Positions 8,384 to 14,263 of a stretch of DNA of 41,567 nt are shown piece by piece. Origin of the DNA: Paludibacteraceae bacterium (GTDB taxonomy: Bacteria; Bacteroidota; Bacteroidia; Bacteroidales; Paludibacteraceae); NCBI GenBank assembly GCA_017632345.1, contig JAGBRL010000047.1:1-41567 (forward strand). The letters are read 5' to 3'. Within the stretch, counting starts at the first letter, position 1. Every line of letters begins with the position of its first letter. The notes below the pieces were generated by a model. That model was not told where the DNA came from and searched no databases. It worked only from the letters and a program-made list of their open reading frames with translations. The translations under genes were made by a program, and so were the position numbers.

Positions 8384-9445
8384 TTATTTGTTCATGATTT
8401 CCATCTGTTTGCGGACAGATTCGGTATGGATGGCTTCGAGAATAGTTTTCATAAACTCGCCGCTCATACCCATGATTTCTCCTTCCGCAATTCGTTTGGA
8501 CAGAATTTCGTCGTAACGGGTAGCCTGAAGGATTGCCATGCCATGCTCTTTTTTGTACTGACCAATTTCTCCAGCAACGCGCATGCGTTTAGCAAGAAGT
8601 TCAGTCAGACTCATGTCTATTTCGTCAATCTGTTTACGCAGAGCCGCAAGGCTTTCCGTAGTCTGGTTCATCTCTCTTATAACCAATGTGTTGAGGATGA
8701 GAGAAAGTACGTCCGGCGTAATCTGCTGGTCTTTGTCGCTCCAAGCCAAGTCCGGGTTGTTGTGAGACTCGATGATAAGTCCGTCGAACTGAAGGTCCAT
8801 CGCCTGCTGGCAAAGAGGTGCAATTAGGTCGCGGCGTCCGCCGATGTGGCTAGGGTCGCATATGATAGGCAAGTTCGGAATGCGGCGGTGCAGTTCGATA
8901 GGTATATGCCACTGCGGAAGGTTGCGGTACAATTTTTTGTCGTATGAGCTGAATCCTCTATGGATTACGCCAAGCTTGCGAAGCCCTGCGTTATGCAGGC
9001 GTTCTATAGCTCCAATCCAAAGTTCAAGGTCTGGATTCACTGGGTTTTTGATAAGCACAGGAATGTCAACACCTTTAAGAGCGTCTGCAATTTCCTGCAC
9101 AGCGAAAGGGTTTGCCGTTGTTCTTGCTCCTACCCAAAGCAGGTCCATGCCGAATTTAAGGGCTTCCTGCACGTGTTTGGCTGTTGCAACTTCGGTGGAG
9201 ACATGCATGCCAGTCTCTTGTTTCACTTTTTTCAGCCAGCCGAGAGCTTCTGTTCCGACACCTTCGAAGCCTCCTGGCTTTGTGCGCGGTTTCCAAACTC
9301 CTGCGCGGAAAATCTTAACGCCTTGAGCTGCAAGCTGTCTTGCTGTCTCCATAACTTGCTCTTCTGTTTCTGCGCTGCAAGGGCCAGCGATTACCAGCGG
9401 TCTCTTTTCTTCCAAACCTGGAAGTGTAATTTTTTCTAATTCCAT
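8384..9445 (-). CDS. Bifunctional DAHP synthase / chorismate mutase
   Basis: The first about 255 residues form a DAHP/KDO8P-type synthase (LVIAGPCSAET, GVWKPRTKPGGFEG, DLLWVGARTTANPFAVQ, GLRKLGVIHRGFSSY, CDPSHIGGRR). This enzyme condenses phosphoenolpyruvate and erythrose-4-phosphate at the entry of the shikimate pathway. Residues about 260-353 are a type II (AroQ) chorismate mutase (LAALRKQIDEIDMSLTELLAKRM, ... GQYKKEHGMAI). The order, synthase first and mutase last, is known from Bacteroidota; Bacillus has the mutase first. The fused mutase commonly confers chorismate/prephenate feedback on the synthase. It is the second gene of the pheA operon (46-nt gap), so it would be controlled by the tandem Phe/Tyr attenuators upstream of pheA. 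Confidence 0.95.
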   Translation of the reverse strand: MELEKITLPGLEEKRPLVIAGPCSAETEEQVMETARQLAAQGVKIFRAGVWKPRTKPGGFEGVGTEALGWLKKVKQETGMHVSTEVATAKHVQEALKFGMDLLWVGARTTANPFAVQEIADALKGVDIPVLIKNPVNPDLELWIGAIERLHNAGLRKLGVIHRGFSSYDKKLYRNLPQWHIPIELHRRIPNLPIICDPSHIGGRRDLIAPLCQQAMDLQFDGLIIESHNNPDLAWSDKDQQITPDVLSLILNTLVIREMNQTTESLAALRKQIDEIDMSLTELLAKRMRVAGEIGQYKKEHGMAILQATRYDEILSKRIAEGEIMGMSGEFMKTILEAIHTESVRKQMEIMNK

Positions 9446-9491
9446 ATTGTAAAATTTAATTTATTATTCTTTGTGTTATTATGAATTGCCA

Positions 9492-10325
9492 TTAGATGTT
9501 TTCGCAATATTCGCCCAATATCTGAAGGTCTTTTGTAAGAGGGCTGATTGCATCGAGCGCCTGTTTGTACTTCAGATAATTTTCAAATTTCAAATCGGTG
9601 TAGAACTGGTATTCCCATTCGCGGCCGACAATAGGGAGCGACTGTATTTTTGTGAGGTTCATGTCGTAGTAAGACAAGATTGAAAGGACCTTCGCGAGCG
9701 AGCCTTCTTCGTGTGGGAGCGTGAATACCAAAGAGGCTTTGTTCACGTTTTGATTTCGGACGATATCGTCCGCGTTCCAAGAGTCTGTGATTGCCAAGAA
9801 ACGAGTGAAGTTCCGTTTGTTTGTCTCGATGCCTTTGGCTATGATCTCAAGCCCGTATATTTCGGCTGCAAGTTCGCCGCATATGGCTGCGTGTCCTTTA
9901 ACGCCCTCTTCTGCAACTCGTTTTGCGCTCGAGGCGGTGTCGTCGCTTTCTATAGCCTTGATGTGTTTGTTTGTCTGGAGAAAATCTCCGCACTGCATCA
10001 GGGCGATTGGATGCGAATAGGCTTCCTTTATGTCAGCAAGGCTTTGTCCGGGAAGAGCCGCCAAGTTGTGGCAGATGCGCAGTTTCTGCTCGCCGATGAT
10101 TTTCAGCCCGCTCTCTTTCAGCAGGTGATGGTTCGCAAGCAAACTGCCGGCGATTGTGTTTTCTATGGCAACAAGGGCAAATAAAGAAGAGTCTGAGCGC
10201 ATTGTTTCAAACACTTGTTTGAACGTTTCGCAGGCAATGATTTCAACCTCTTCGCCTTTGAAGAACTCTTTAGCGGCTATGTCGTGGAATGAGCCTGCTA
10301 TACCTTGAATTGCAACCTTTTTCAT
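9492..10325 (-). CDS. pheA: Prephenate dehydratase with ACT domain
   Basis: The 277-residue protein has a prephenate dehydratase domain (about 1-185), starting VAIQGIAGSFHDIAA and containing the catalytic Thr in NKRNFTRFLAITD. A C-terminal ACT domain follows (about 195-270; ASLVFTLPHEEGSLAKVLSIL). It converts prephenate to phenylpyruvate in phenylalanine synthesis. The ACT ligand motif, ESRP in many homologues, reads QSLP here (LTKIQSLPIVGREWEYQFY), a form I recall from other Bacteroidota; Phe feedback may therefore differ. It is the first gene of a two-gene operon with the DAHP synthase-mutase. The aminotransferase and prephenate dehydrogenase genes that often accompany them in Bacteroides are not adjacent. 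A 5' leader with two attenuators precedes it. Confidence 0.95.
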   Translation of the reverse strand: MKKVAIQGIAGSFHDIAAKEFFKGEEVEIIACETFKQVFETMRSDSSLFALVAIENTIAGSLLANHHLLKESGLKIIGEQKLRICHNLAALPGQSLADIKEAYSHPIALMQCGDFLQTNKHIKAIESDDTASSAKRVAEEGVKGHAAICGELAAEIYGLEIIAKGIETNKRNFTRFLAITDSWNADDIVRNQNVNKASLVFTLPHEEGSLAKVLSILSYYDMNLTKIQSLPIVGREWEYQFYTDLKFENYLKYKQALDAISPLTKDLQILGEYCENI

Positions 10326-10355
10326 TTTTTTTATGTTTTAAATTTTGTTTAATCT

Positions 10356-10386
10356 AAAAAAAAAGTCCCACCAAATGGTGAGACCC
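10356..10386 (-). terminator. Attenuator terminator 2, directly upstream of pheA
   Basis: On the minus strand GTCTCACC (10384-10377) pairs with GGTGGGAC (10372-10365) around an ATTT loop, with one U-G pair, and is followed by nine T. The left arm TCTCACC is also perfectly complementary to GGTGAGA (10421-10415), which overlaps the last codons of leader peptide 2. This provides an alternative antiterminator stem. Confidence 0.88.
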
Positions 10387-10411
10387 TAAGTTCTTTTATA
10401 TACGCAATAGG

Positions 10412-10492
10412 TTATCTCACCTTATGAATGTTCACAAAGTAAAAAAAATAGTAAAAGTAAAATCGGAACGATGCCGCTGTTAATCTAACCAT
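10412..10492 (-). CDS. Leader peptide 2 (Phe/Tyr-rich), pheA attenuator
   Basis: An ATG-started ORF of 26 codons encodes a peptide with the central run SFRFYFYYFFYFV: six Phe and four Tyr within 11 residues (9-19). Its last codons (AAG GTG AGA TAA) contain the GGTGAGA segment that can pair with the left arm of terminator 2. A ribosome stalled on Phe/Tyr codons would leave GGTGAGA free and favour the antiterminator. A ribosome that reaches the stop would cover it, and the terminator would form. This is the logic of enterobacterial pheL and trpL, inferred here from sequence alone. The ORF starts 27 nt after terminator 1, so it would be transcribed only after read-through of the first attenuator. 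Confidence 0.82.
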   Translation of the reverse strand: MVRLTAASFRFYFYYFFYFVNIHKVR

Positions 10493-10518
10493 TGCCGTAT
10501 ATATTATTTGTTAATAAC

Positions 10519-10547
10519 AAAAAAAGTCCCACATTTCTGCGGGACTT
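10519..10547 (-). terminator. Attenuator terminator 1 in the pheA leader
   Basis: On the minus strand AAGTCCCGC pairs with GTGGGACTT (one G-U pair) around an AGAAAT loop and is followed by seven T. The CCCGC of the left arm can instead pair with GCGGG at 10590-10586, which lies just after the stop codon of leader peptide 1. A mismatch followed by three more pairs could extend that stem. Confidence 0.85.
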
Positions 10548-10592
10548 AATATTTAATTACATTTTTAACTTTTTAAATACCAAAACCCGCTC

Positions 10593-10646
10593 TTACCTGC
10601 AGAAGTAAAAGTAAAAATAAAAGTATGTAAAAAAGTTCAGTCTCAT
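10593..10646 (-). CDS. Leader peptide 1 (Phe/Tyr-rich), pheA attenuator
   Basis: A 17-residue ORF with ATG start encodes MRLNFFTYFYFYFYFCR and stops at TAA. It has seven Phe and four Tyr, mostly alternating. It starts about 30 nt after the predicted -7 box, so it lies at the very 5' end of the transcript as expected for a leader peptide. The antiterminator segment GCGGG begins 3 nt after its stop codon, where a terminating ribosome would cover it, while a ribosome stalled on the Phe/Tyr run would not. Terminator 1 follows 46 nt after the stop. It is too short for normal gene calling. Translation is inferred; no Shine-Dalgarno site is evident, as is common in Bacteroidota. Confidence 0.85.
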   Translation of the reverse strand: MRLNFFTYFYFYFYFCR

Positions 10647-10677
10647 GACCCTTTTATTTTTATTGATTTTGATGGTG

Positions 10678-10708
10678 CAAATTTATATCAAGATTTTAAA
10701 ATGGCAAA
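10678..10708 (-). promoter_or_regulatory. Bacteroidota-type promoter of the pheA leader/operon
   Basis: On the minus strand there is a -33 TTTG (10708-10705), exactly 19 nt, and a -7 TAAATTTG (10685-10678). Both match the Bacteroidota sigma-ABfr consensus. Transcription should start near 10672, about 25 nt before leader peptide 1. Confidence 0.85.
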
Positions 10709-10823
10709 TAAAAAAAGGATTTTTTTTGATATTTTTTTTAGCGAGGATGATGGGAAAGTTTTGATTGCAGGTTAACTGGCTTGTTTATAGTAAATTATGT
10801 GAATGTATAAGGAGGACAGTCTT

Positions 10824-10862
10824 GAAAAAAAGGCAAGTCCGAGAATTTCAGGCTTGCCTTTC
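10824..10862 (-). terminator. Intrinsic terminator downstream of the first calycin-like lipoprotein
   Basis: AAAGGCAAG (10829-10837) pairs with CTTGCCTTT (10853-10861). On the minus strand the stem is followed by a T-run. It lies 19 nt downstream of the lipoprotein stop. Confidence 0.8.
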
Positions 10863-10880
10863 TGTTTTGTCCTGTTTAAA

Positions 10881-11711
10881 TTAGTACTTAGAACCAGTGT
10901 AGCTCATAGGGTACGATTTGTTAAAAACATTAGCAATCAAGGCTACGTTGAAGAATTTGCCATCCTGATAGCCTTCTACGTCTGCAGTGATGCCCATGCC
11001 TTCATCTAAAACAACAGTCTGCTTTTCTATTACGTAAGTTCCGTCTTCCTTTTTAGCGTAAGCTGCGTTAAATTTGATTTCTGGTTCAACAGGCATTTTA
11101 TCTGAGAACTTCATCTTGCCGAGGTCAATACATATTGAGTCTGCATTAACTTCAGATATTTTGATGCTTTTTTCTGTAGTGTCGTTGTTAAACACATAAG
11201 AGCCAGTGTAAGTTCCGAAGATGCTAAGCTCGTCTGTATTTTCGTCGTTTCCAGTTTCTTCGTTTTCTTTAGAATCGTCGTTAGAGTTGTTTTCTCCTTT
11301 TGTTGTAAATGTGAAAACCATGTTTAATTTATTGCCTTCAACAGTTGTAGAAACGTCGAACTTCAAAGAGATGAATGAATTTCCGACAGAAAAACCAGAA
11401 ATGCGAGCAGTTGCGTCGTCAGTGACATTAGACTCAAAACCGACGCTTTCGGCGCTGTAGAAGATTGTGTCGCCAGAAATTGAAATATAGACATCTTCAA
11501 CAGATATGCCCTGAGCAGGCACTTTGATGTCAGCGAATGTTCCTTCGTATTCAATCTCGGCAACGCCGTCCATGCTGATTACAGAAGATTTCAACTCGCC
11601 GTCAAACTTTGCAATCTTTTCAGCGTCGTTGTCATCATCGTCTTTTTCACAAGAGGTGAATGCGGAAAGGCATACTGAAAAAGCTGCCAAGTAATAAAAA
11701 AATTTCTTCAT
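10881..11711 (-). CDS. Lipoprotein with C-terminal calycin-like domain
   Basis: The best start is the ATG at 11711 (MKKFFYYLAAFSVCLSAFTSC). It gives a 276-residue protein with a lipoprotein signal peptide and lipobox Cys about residue 21, followed by an acidic EKDDDD linker. The frame stays open further upstream (to 11792), but that extension has no signal peptide and runs through the upstream terminator. The middle is a beta-rich domain and the acidic, Asn-rich linker (about 143-165) leads to a C-terminal domain starting FGTYTGSYVF. That domain resembles calycin/lipocalin-like domains of Bacteroides lipoproteins and the neighbouring gene's product (YAKKEDGTY against FAKKQSDGTY). It is likely surface or periplasm exposed; ligand unknown. 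Spacing and the shared domain suggest tandem duplication. Confidence 0.75.
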   Translation of the reverse strand: MKKFFYYLAAFSVCLSAFTSCEKDDDDNDAEKIAKFDGELKSSVISMDGVAEIEYEGTFADIKVPAQGISVEDVYISISGDTIFYSAESVGFESNVTDDATARISGFSVGNSFISLKFDVSTTVEGNKLNMVFTFTTKGENNSNDDSKENEETGNDENTDELSIFGTYTGSYVFNNDTTEKSIKISEVNADSICIDLGKMKFSDKMPVEPEIKFNAAYAKKEDGTYVIEKQTVVLDEGMGITADVEGYQDGKFFNVALIANVFNKSYPMSYTGSKY

Positions 11712-11732
11712 TTTTATAATATTTAGTTCTAC

Positions 11733-11760
11733 AAAAAAGAGGGACTTGGAAAAGTCCCTC
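11733..11760 (-). terminator. Terminator between the two calycin-like lipoprotein genes
   Basis: GAGGGACTT (minus strand) pairs with AAGTCCCTC around a TTCC loop, followed by six T. It lies in the 67-nt gap between the two genes, so transcription of the downstream gene probably depends on partial read-through. Confidence 0.85.
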
Positions 11761-11778
11761 GCAAAGATATATATTTTT

Positions 11779-12276
11779 TTATTTAGTGCCAATAAAAGAA
11801 GCGGATAAACTATGTTCAGGAGAATAAATCTCGAACGACAATTTGCCGTTGGCGTCAGAGTGGCCGGTCAGAGCGGCTTCAAACTCAAAAACTGTGCCAG
11901 GCACGATGTAGTCGTTTATAACGATAGTTGTTTCGCCTGAGAAAGTGTAAGTTCCGTCGCTCTGTTTCTTAGCGAAAACGGTGTCGAACTTGAGGTTTGT
12001 CTTTGGCAAGCTGTTTTTCAGTTTGACCAGTCCGAAATCGACCGCAATAGAGCGTTCTCCGAGATCTGTCACGTTGGCGCTAATCTTCCTGATTTCAGAC
12101 GACGTGAAGTTGCCTGAATACTCGCCACCTATGTTGTCCCAGATGTCAGCGACGCATACATTTTCTACTTGAGCTGAATTTTCGACTGCGAAGTCATATT
12201 CACTCTTTTCACAAGCTGTGATAGCAAATAAAGCAAATGTGCCAGATGCACAAAATAGAAATAAGTTTTTTCTCAT
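11779..12276 (-). CDS. Small lipoprotein, calycin-like domain
   Basis: Starting at the ATG at 12276 (MRKNLFLFCASGTFALFAITAC) gives 165 residues with a lipoprotein signal and lipobox Cys about residue 22. The frame is open 15 codons further upstream, but those residues would spoil the signal peptide. The mature part contains GGEYSGNFTSSEIRKISANV and a FAKKQSDGTYTFSGETTIVI block. These align by eye with the C-terminal domain of the next gene, so the two are paralogues. Function is unknown; the fold resembles calycin-like lipoproteins common in Bacteroidales. A strong promoter lies upstream. Confidence 0.78.
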   Translation of the reverse strand: MRKNLFLFCASGTFALFAITACEKSEYDFAVENSAQVENVCVADIWDNIGGEYSGNFTSSEIRKISANVTDLGERSIAVDFGLVKLKNSLPKTNLKFDTVFAKKQSDGTYTFSGETTIVINDYIVPGTVFEFEAALTGHSDANGKLSFEIYSPEHSLSASFIGTK

Positions 12277-12318
12277 AATTTTACTGTTTCGTTGATAAAT
12301 AGATAAATAATAGATACA

Positions 12319-12349
12319 CAAATGTATAAATTAAATTCTTATAAACAAA
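12319..12349 (-). promoter_or_regulatory. Bacteroidota-type promoter of the calycin-like lipoprotein genes
   Basis: On the minus strand a -33 TTTG (12349-12346), a spacer of exactly 19 nt and a -7 TACATTTG (12326-12319) match the consensus. The start codon is about 43 nt downstream of the -7 box. Confidence 0.85.
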
Positions 12350-12437
12350 ATTTTAACAAGAAAATTCACAAGTAATTAACAGGTTATTAACAATTTTTTT
12401 AACCTTCAGCCCCGATTAATAAAAGCGTGGCAAAAGG

Positions 12438-12469
12438 TTGTATGTTTTACAACATATTTTGTATATTTG
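12438..12469 (+). promoter_or_regulatory. Candidate promoter of the hisIE-like gene
   Basis: The -7 box TATATTTG (12462-12469) is a full match to TAnnTTTG. A partial -33 TTG sits at 12438-12440 with 21-nt spacing. The start site would lie near 12475, leaving a 5' leader of about 190 nt. Confidence 0.65.
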
Positions 12470-12475
12470 CAAAAA

Positions 12476-12664
12476 AAATAGCAAAATGAGGCTGTTTTGG
12501 TTCTTTTTTGACTCTTTTTGGGAAAGAGTTTGATGATTTGGGCAGTTAACCGAAATTAGTAGAGGCGAAAACTGAAAGGACGACGCATCTGTTGTCTTGT
12601 CAGAAAGCCAAAAAGACAGGACGCTTCGTGAATATTAACTAAAAATTAAAAACAGCTTCTTAGT
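12476..12664 (+). promoter_or_regulatory. Long structured 5' leader of the hisIE-like gene
   Basis: The predicted transcript has about 190 nt before the start codon. It holds a 15-residue ORF at 12486-12533 (MRLFWFFFDSFWERV, rich in Phe and Trp). Inside that ORF is a perfect hairpin ACTCTTT/AAAGAGT (12511-12529). A second 8-bp stem (GTCTTGTC with GACAGGAC) lies at about 12593-12621. Neither stem is followed by a T-run, so no terminator is evident. I do not recognise a known riboswitch. The leader ORF is aromatic-rich and contains no His codon, so it does not fit simple histidine attenuation. Confidence 0.4.
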
Positions 12665-13252
12665 ATGGATGCAAATTCATTAAATCTGGCAGGCTTGAAA
12701 TTGGCCACGGTGCAAGACAAAAGGACGAAAAAGGTTCTTCGTATGGGTTTTGTTGATGATGTTGCGATGGAGCGTATGGACAAGGACGGTCAAGTTTTCC
12801 TTTTCGATGCAGAGAAGGGCGAGCCGTATGTTGTTGTGGGCGGAGAGTACGACAAGCCTCTTCGTCTGGATTCGCTTATATTCAGCGAAGACGGGAAGTC
12901 TGTGCTTATAATGGCGGAACCGGAAGGCTCGACAACTGGCGCGGATACGTTTCTTGGCGACAAGAATATAGAGGATTTGGCTTTTTTGTCAGAACTGCAG
13001 GATTTTATAGAGAAACGATATAAAGAGTTGCCCGAAGGCTCTTACACCACTAAATTGTTTAAGAAGGGTGTTAACAAAATGTGCCAGAAAGTAGGGGAGG
13101 AGATGATTGAGGCCATTGTTGAGGCTACAAACGGTTCTAAGGACCAGTTTATTTATGAGTGCTCAGACATGATCTATCACCTTATTGTGCTTCTTACATA
13201 TAAAGGTATCCGTATCGAGGACCTTGCAAGGGAGCTGAAGGCGAGACATTAA
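12665..13252 (+). CDS. hisIE: HisIE-like protein with degenerate HisI domain and intact HisE domain
   Basis: The 195-residue length and layout match bifunctional HisIE (PR-AMP cyclohydrolase plus PR-ATP pyrophosphohydrolase). Residues about 108-195 are a convincing HisE domain: LQDFIEKRYKELPEGSYTTK, the metal-binding GEEMIEAIVEA and the E/D of YECSDMIYHL. The N-terminal about 105 residues align to HisI only in outline (LATVQDKRTKKVLRMGF). The usual W-x-K-G-E-x-S-G block reads VVVGGEYDKPL, the DCDxD metal motif reads FSEDG, and the zinc cysteines near CHTG are absent (STTGADTF). The HisI half therefore looks catalytically dead. No other his gene is nearby. It could be a repurposed pyrophosphohydrolase, or rely on a second functional HisI elsewhere. 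Confidence 0.85.
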   Translation: MDANSLNLAGLKLATVQDKRTKKVLRMGFVDDVAMERMDKDGQVFLFDAEKGEPYVVVGGEYDKPLRLDSLIFSEDGKSVLIMAEPEGSTTGADTFLGDKNIEDLAFLSELQDFIEKRYKELPEGSYTTKLFKKGVNKMCQKVGEEMIEAIVEATNGSKDQFIYECSDMIYHLIVLLTYKGIRIEDLARELKARH

Positions 13253-13253
13253 A

Positions 13254-13290
13254 GGTATTTTTTATAAATTAGGTCGAGCAGATTTGGAAG
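13254..13290 (+). repeat. Dispersed repeat, copy C
   Basis: Immediately after the hisIE stop the sequence AAAGGTA... TATAAATTAGGTC then GAGCAGATTT matches copy A at about 28 of 35 positions by eye. The 3' half diverges. Confidence 0.65.
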
Positions 13291-13368
13291 GACGCTTTGT
13301 CTTTTGTGAAAATTGTTCAAGGGATGGTTGGAGCTAGAGGAGTCTTTGCAAGTTGCCGAAATAACAAA

Positions 13369-13448
13369 GCCTGCATCTTGAAGTGAGCCCCAAAAGTTGG
13401 ACAAAAAAACTTTTGGGATTCACTTCATCTTTTTATGCAGGCCTCTTT
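13369..13448. repeat. Nested palindrome with IS-end-like arms, probable terminator
   Basis: Outer arms GCCTGCAT (13369-13376) and ATGCAGGC (13435-13442) enclose inner arms GAAGTGA (13380-13386) and TCACTTC (13420-13426), and inside these CCCAAAAG (13389-13396) and CTTTTGGG. The string CCCCAAAAGTTGGACA resembles terminal inverted repeats of IS3-family (IS150 type) elements, so this may be a tiny internally deleted IS remnant. It is followed by CTCTTTTTT, so it can terminate hisIE transcription. IS assignment is from memory of the family and not verified. Confidence 0.6.
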
Positions 13449-13489
13449 TTTGCTCAAAAAATATAATCAGAAGAAAATTAGTTTACGTC

Positions 13490-13993
13490 TTATAAAGAAA
13501 TTCTCATGATGTAGTCGCACATGAAAAAGCCGTTGCCGATGGGAAAGTCGCCCTGACGGTCTATCTTCATGCCCATCTTTTCGTAGAAGTGCAGGGAGTG
13601 GTTTTTGCGGTTGACGTTCAGCTCCACAACGCACTCTTCGTTAAGGGGGGTGTTTTCCTTGGCGTGCTGAAAAGCTCTTTCGATAAGCTTTCGGCCAATG
13701 CCCTTGCCTTGAAATTCGGGGTCAACATAAATTTTCTGCAGGTGAAAGTGATTGTCCTGCTCTTTTACCATAGACACATATCCGCAAGGCTGTCCGTCGA
13801 AATACGCAATATAGAAAGTGTGCATGTCCACCGTCATCTGCTCGGTAAGAGATTCTGTAGAGTACATCATGTCGTACATGTAATCAAGCTGCTCCGGCGA
13901 CAGTATATCCCGGTAAGTGGCCCACCAAGTGTTTGACGCGACACTTTGAATCTGAGGAATATTGTCCGTGGACGCTATTTTGATATCAACCAT
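13490..13993 (-). CDS. GNAT-family N-acetyltransferase
   Basis: The 167-residue protein has the GNAT fold signature. The acetyl-CoA loop reads FQGKGIGRKLIERA (about residues 96-109), preceded by the beta-strand IYVDPE and followed by LNVNRKNHSLHFYEKMGM (motif B). It would transfer an acetyl group from acetyl-CoA to an amine; the substrate is not recognisable. The N-terminus (TWWATYRDILSPEQLDYMYD) is of the type seen in putative spermidine/protein acetyltransferase relatives. It is a single gene transcribed toward the palindrome at 13369-13442. About 270 nt without genes separate it from the CotH operon, which ends upstream on the same strand. Confidence 0.9.
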   Translation of the reverse strand: MVDIKIASTDNIPQIQSVASNTWWATYRDILSPEQLDYMYDMMYSTESLTEQMTVDMHTFYIAYFDGQPCGYVSMVKEQDNHFHLQKIYVDPEFQGKGIGRKLIERAFQHAKENTPLNEECVVELNVNRKNHSLHFYEKMGMKIDRQGDFPIGNGFFMCDYIMRISL

Positions 13994-14162
13994 AATAGTG
14001 AAATTTTAGTATTAGATTCTGCATGAAAACCAAGCTCTACTATCCTTGATTATCCAAGCTAGACCGATAATCAAGAGTGCTGCGTTGATTTTGGTTTCAA
14101 TCCGAAAGCAAATATATGTAAAAAGTTTTAAAAATAAAAAGAATTAGGCGGGCAAGTTTTAG

Positions 14163-14208
14163 AACAAAAAAGAACCTTCCGATTCAAAGTACGAAACGGA
14201 AGGTTCTT
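14163..14208 (-). terminator. Intrinsic terminator of the CotH operon
   Basis: A perfect 12-bp stem, AAGAACCTTCCG (14170-14181) with CGGAAGGTTCTT (14197-14208), is followed on the minus strand by a T-run. It lies about 55 nt after the last CotH gene. Confidence 0.88.
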
Positions 14209-14263
14209 GAAAAGATTTATAAAATGATTTTTGGAGATTATATTCTCACTAGCCGTCAGCTTT

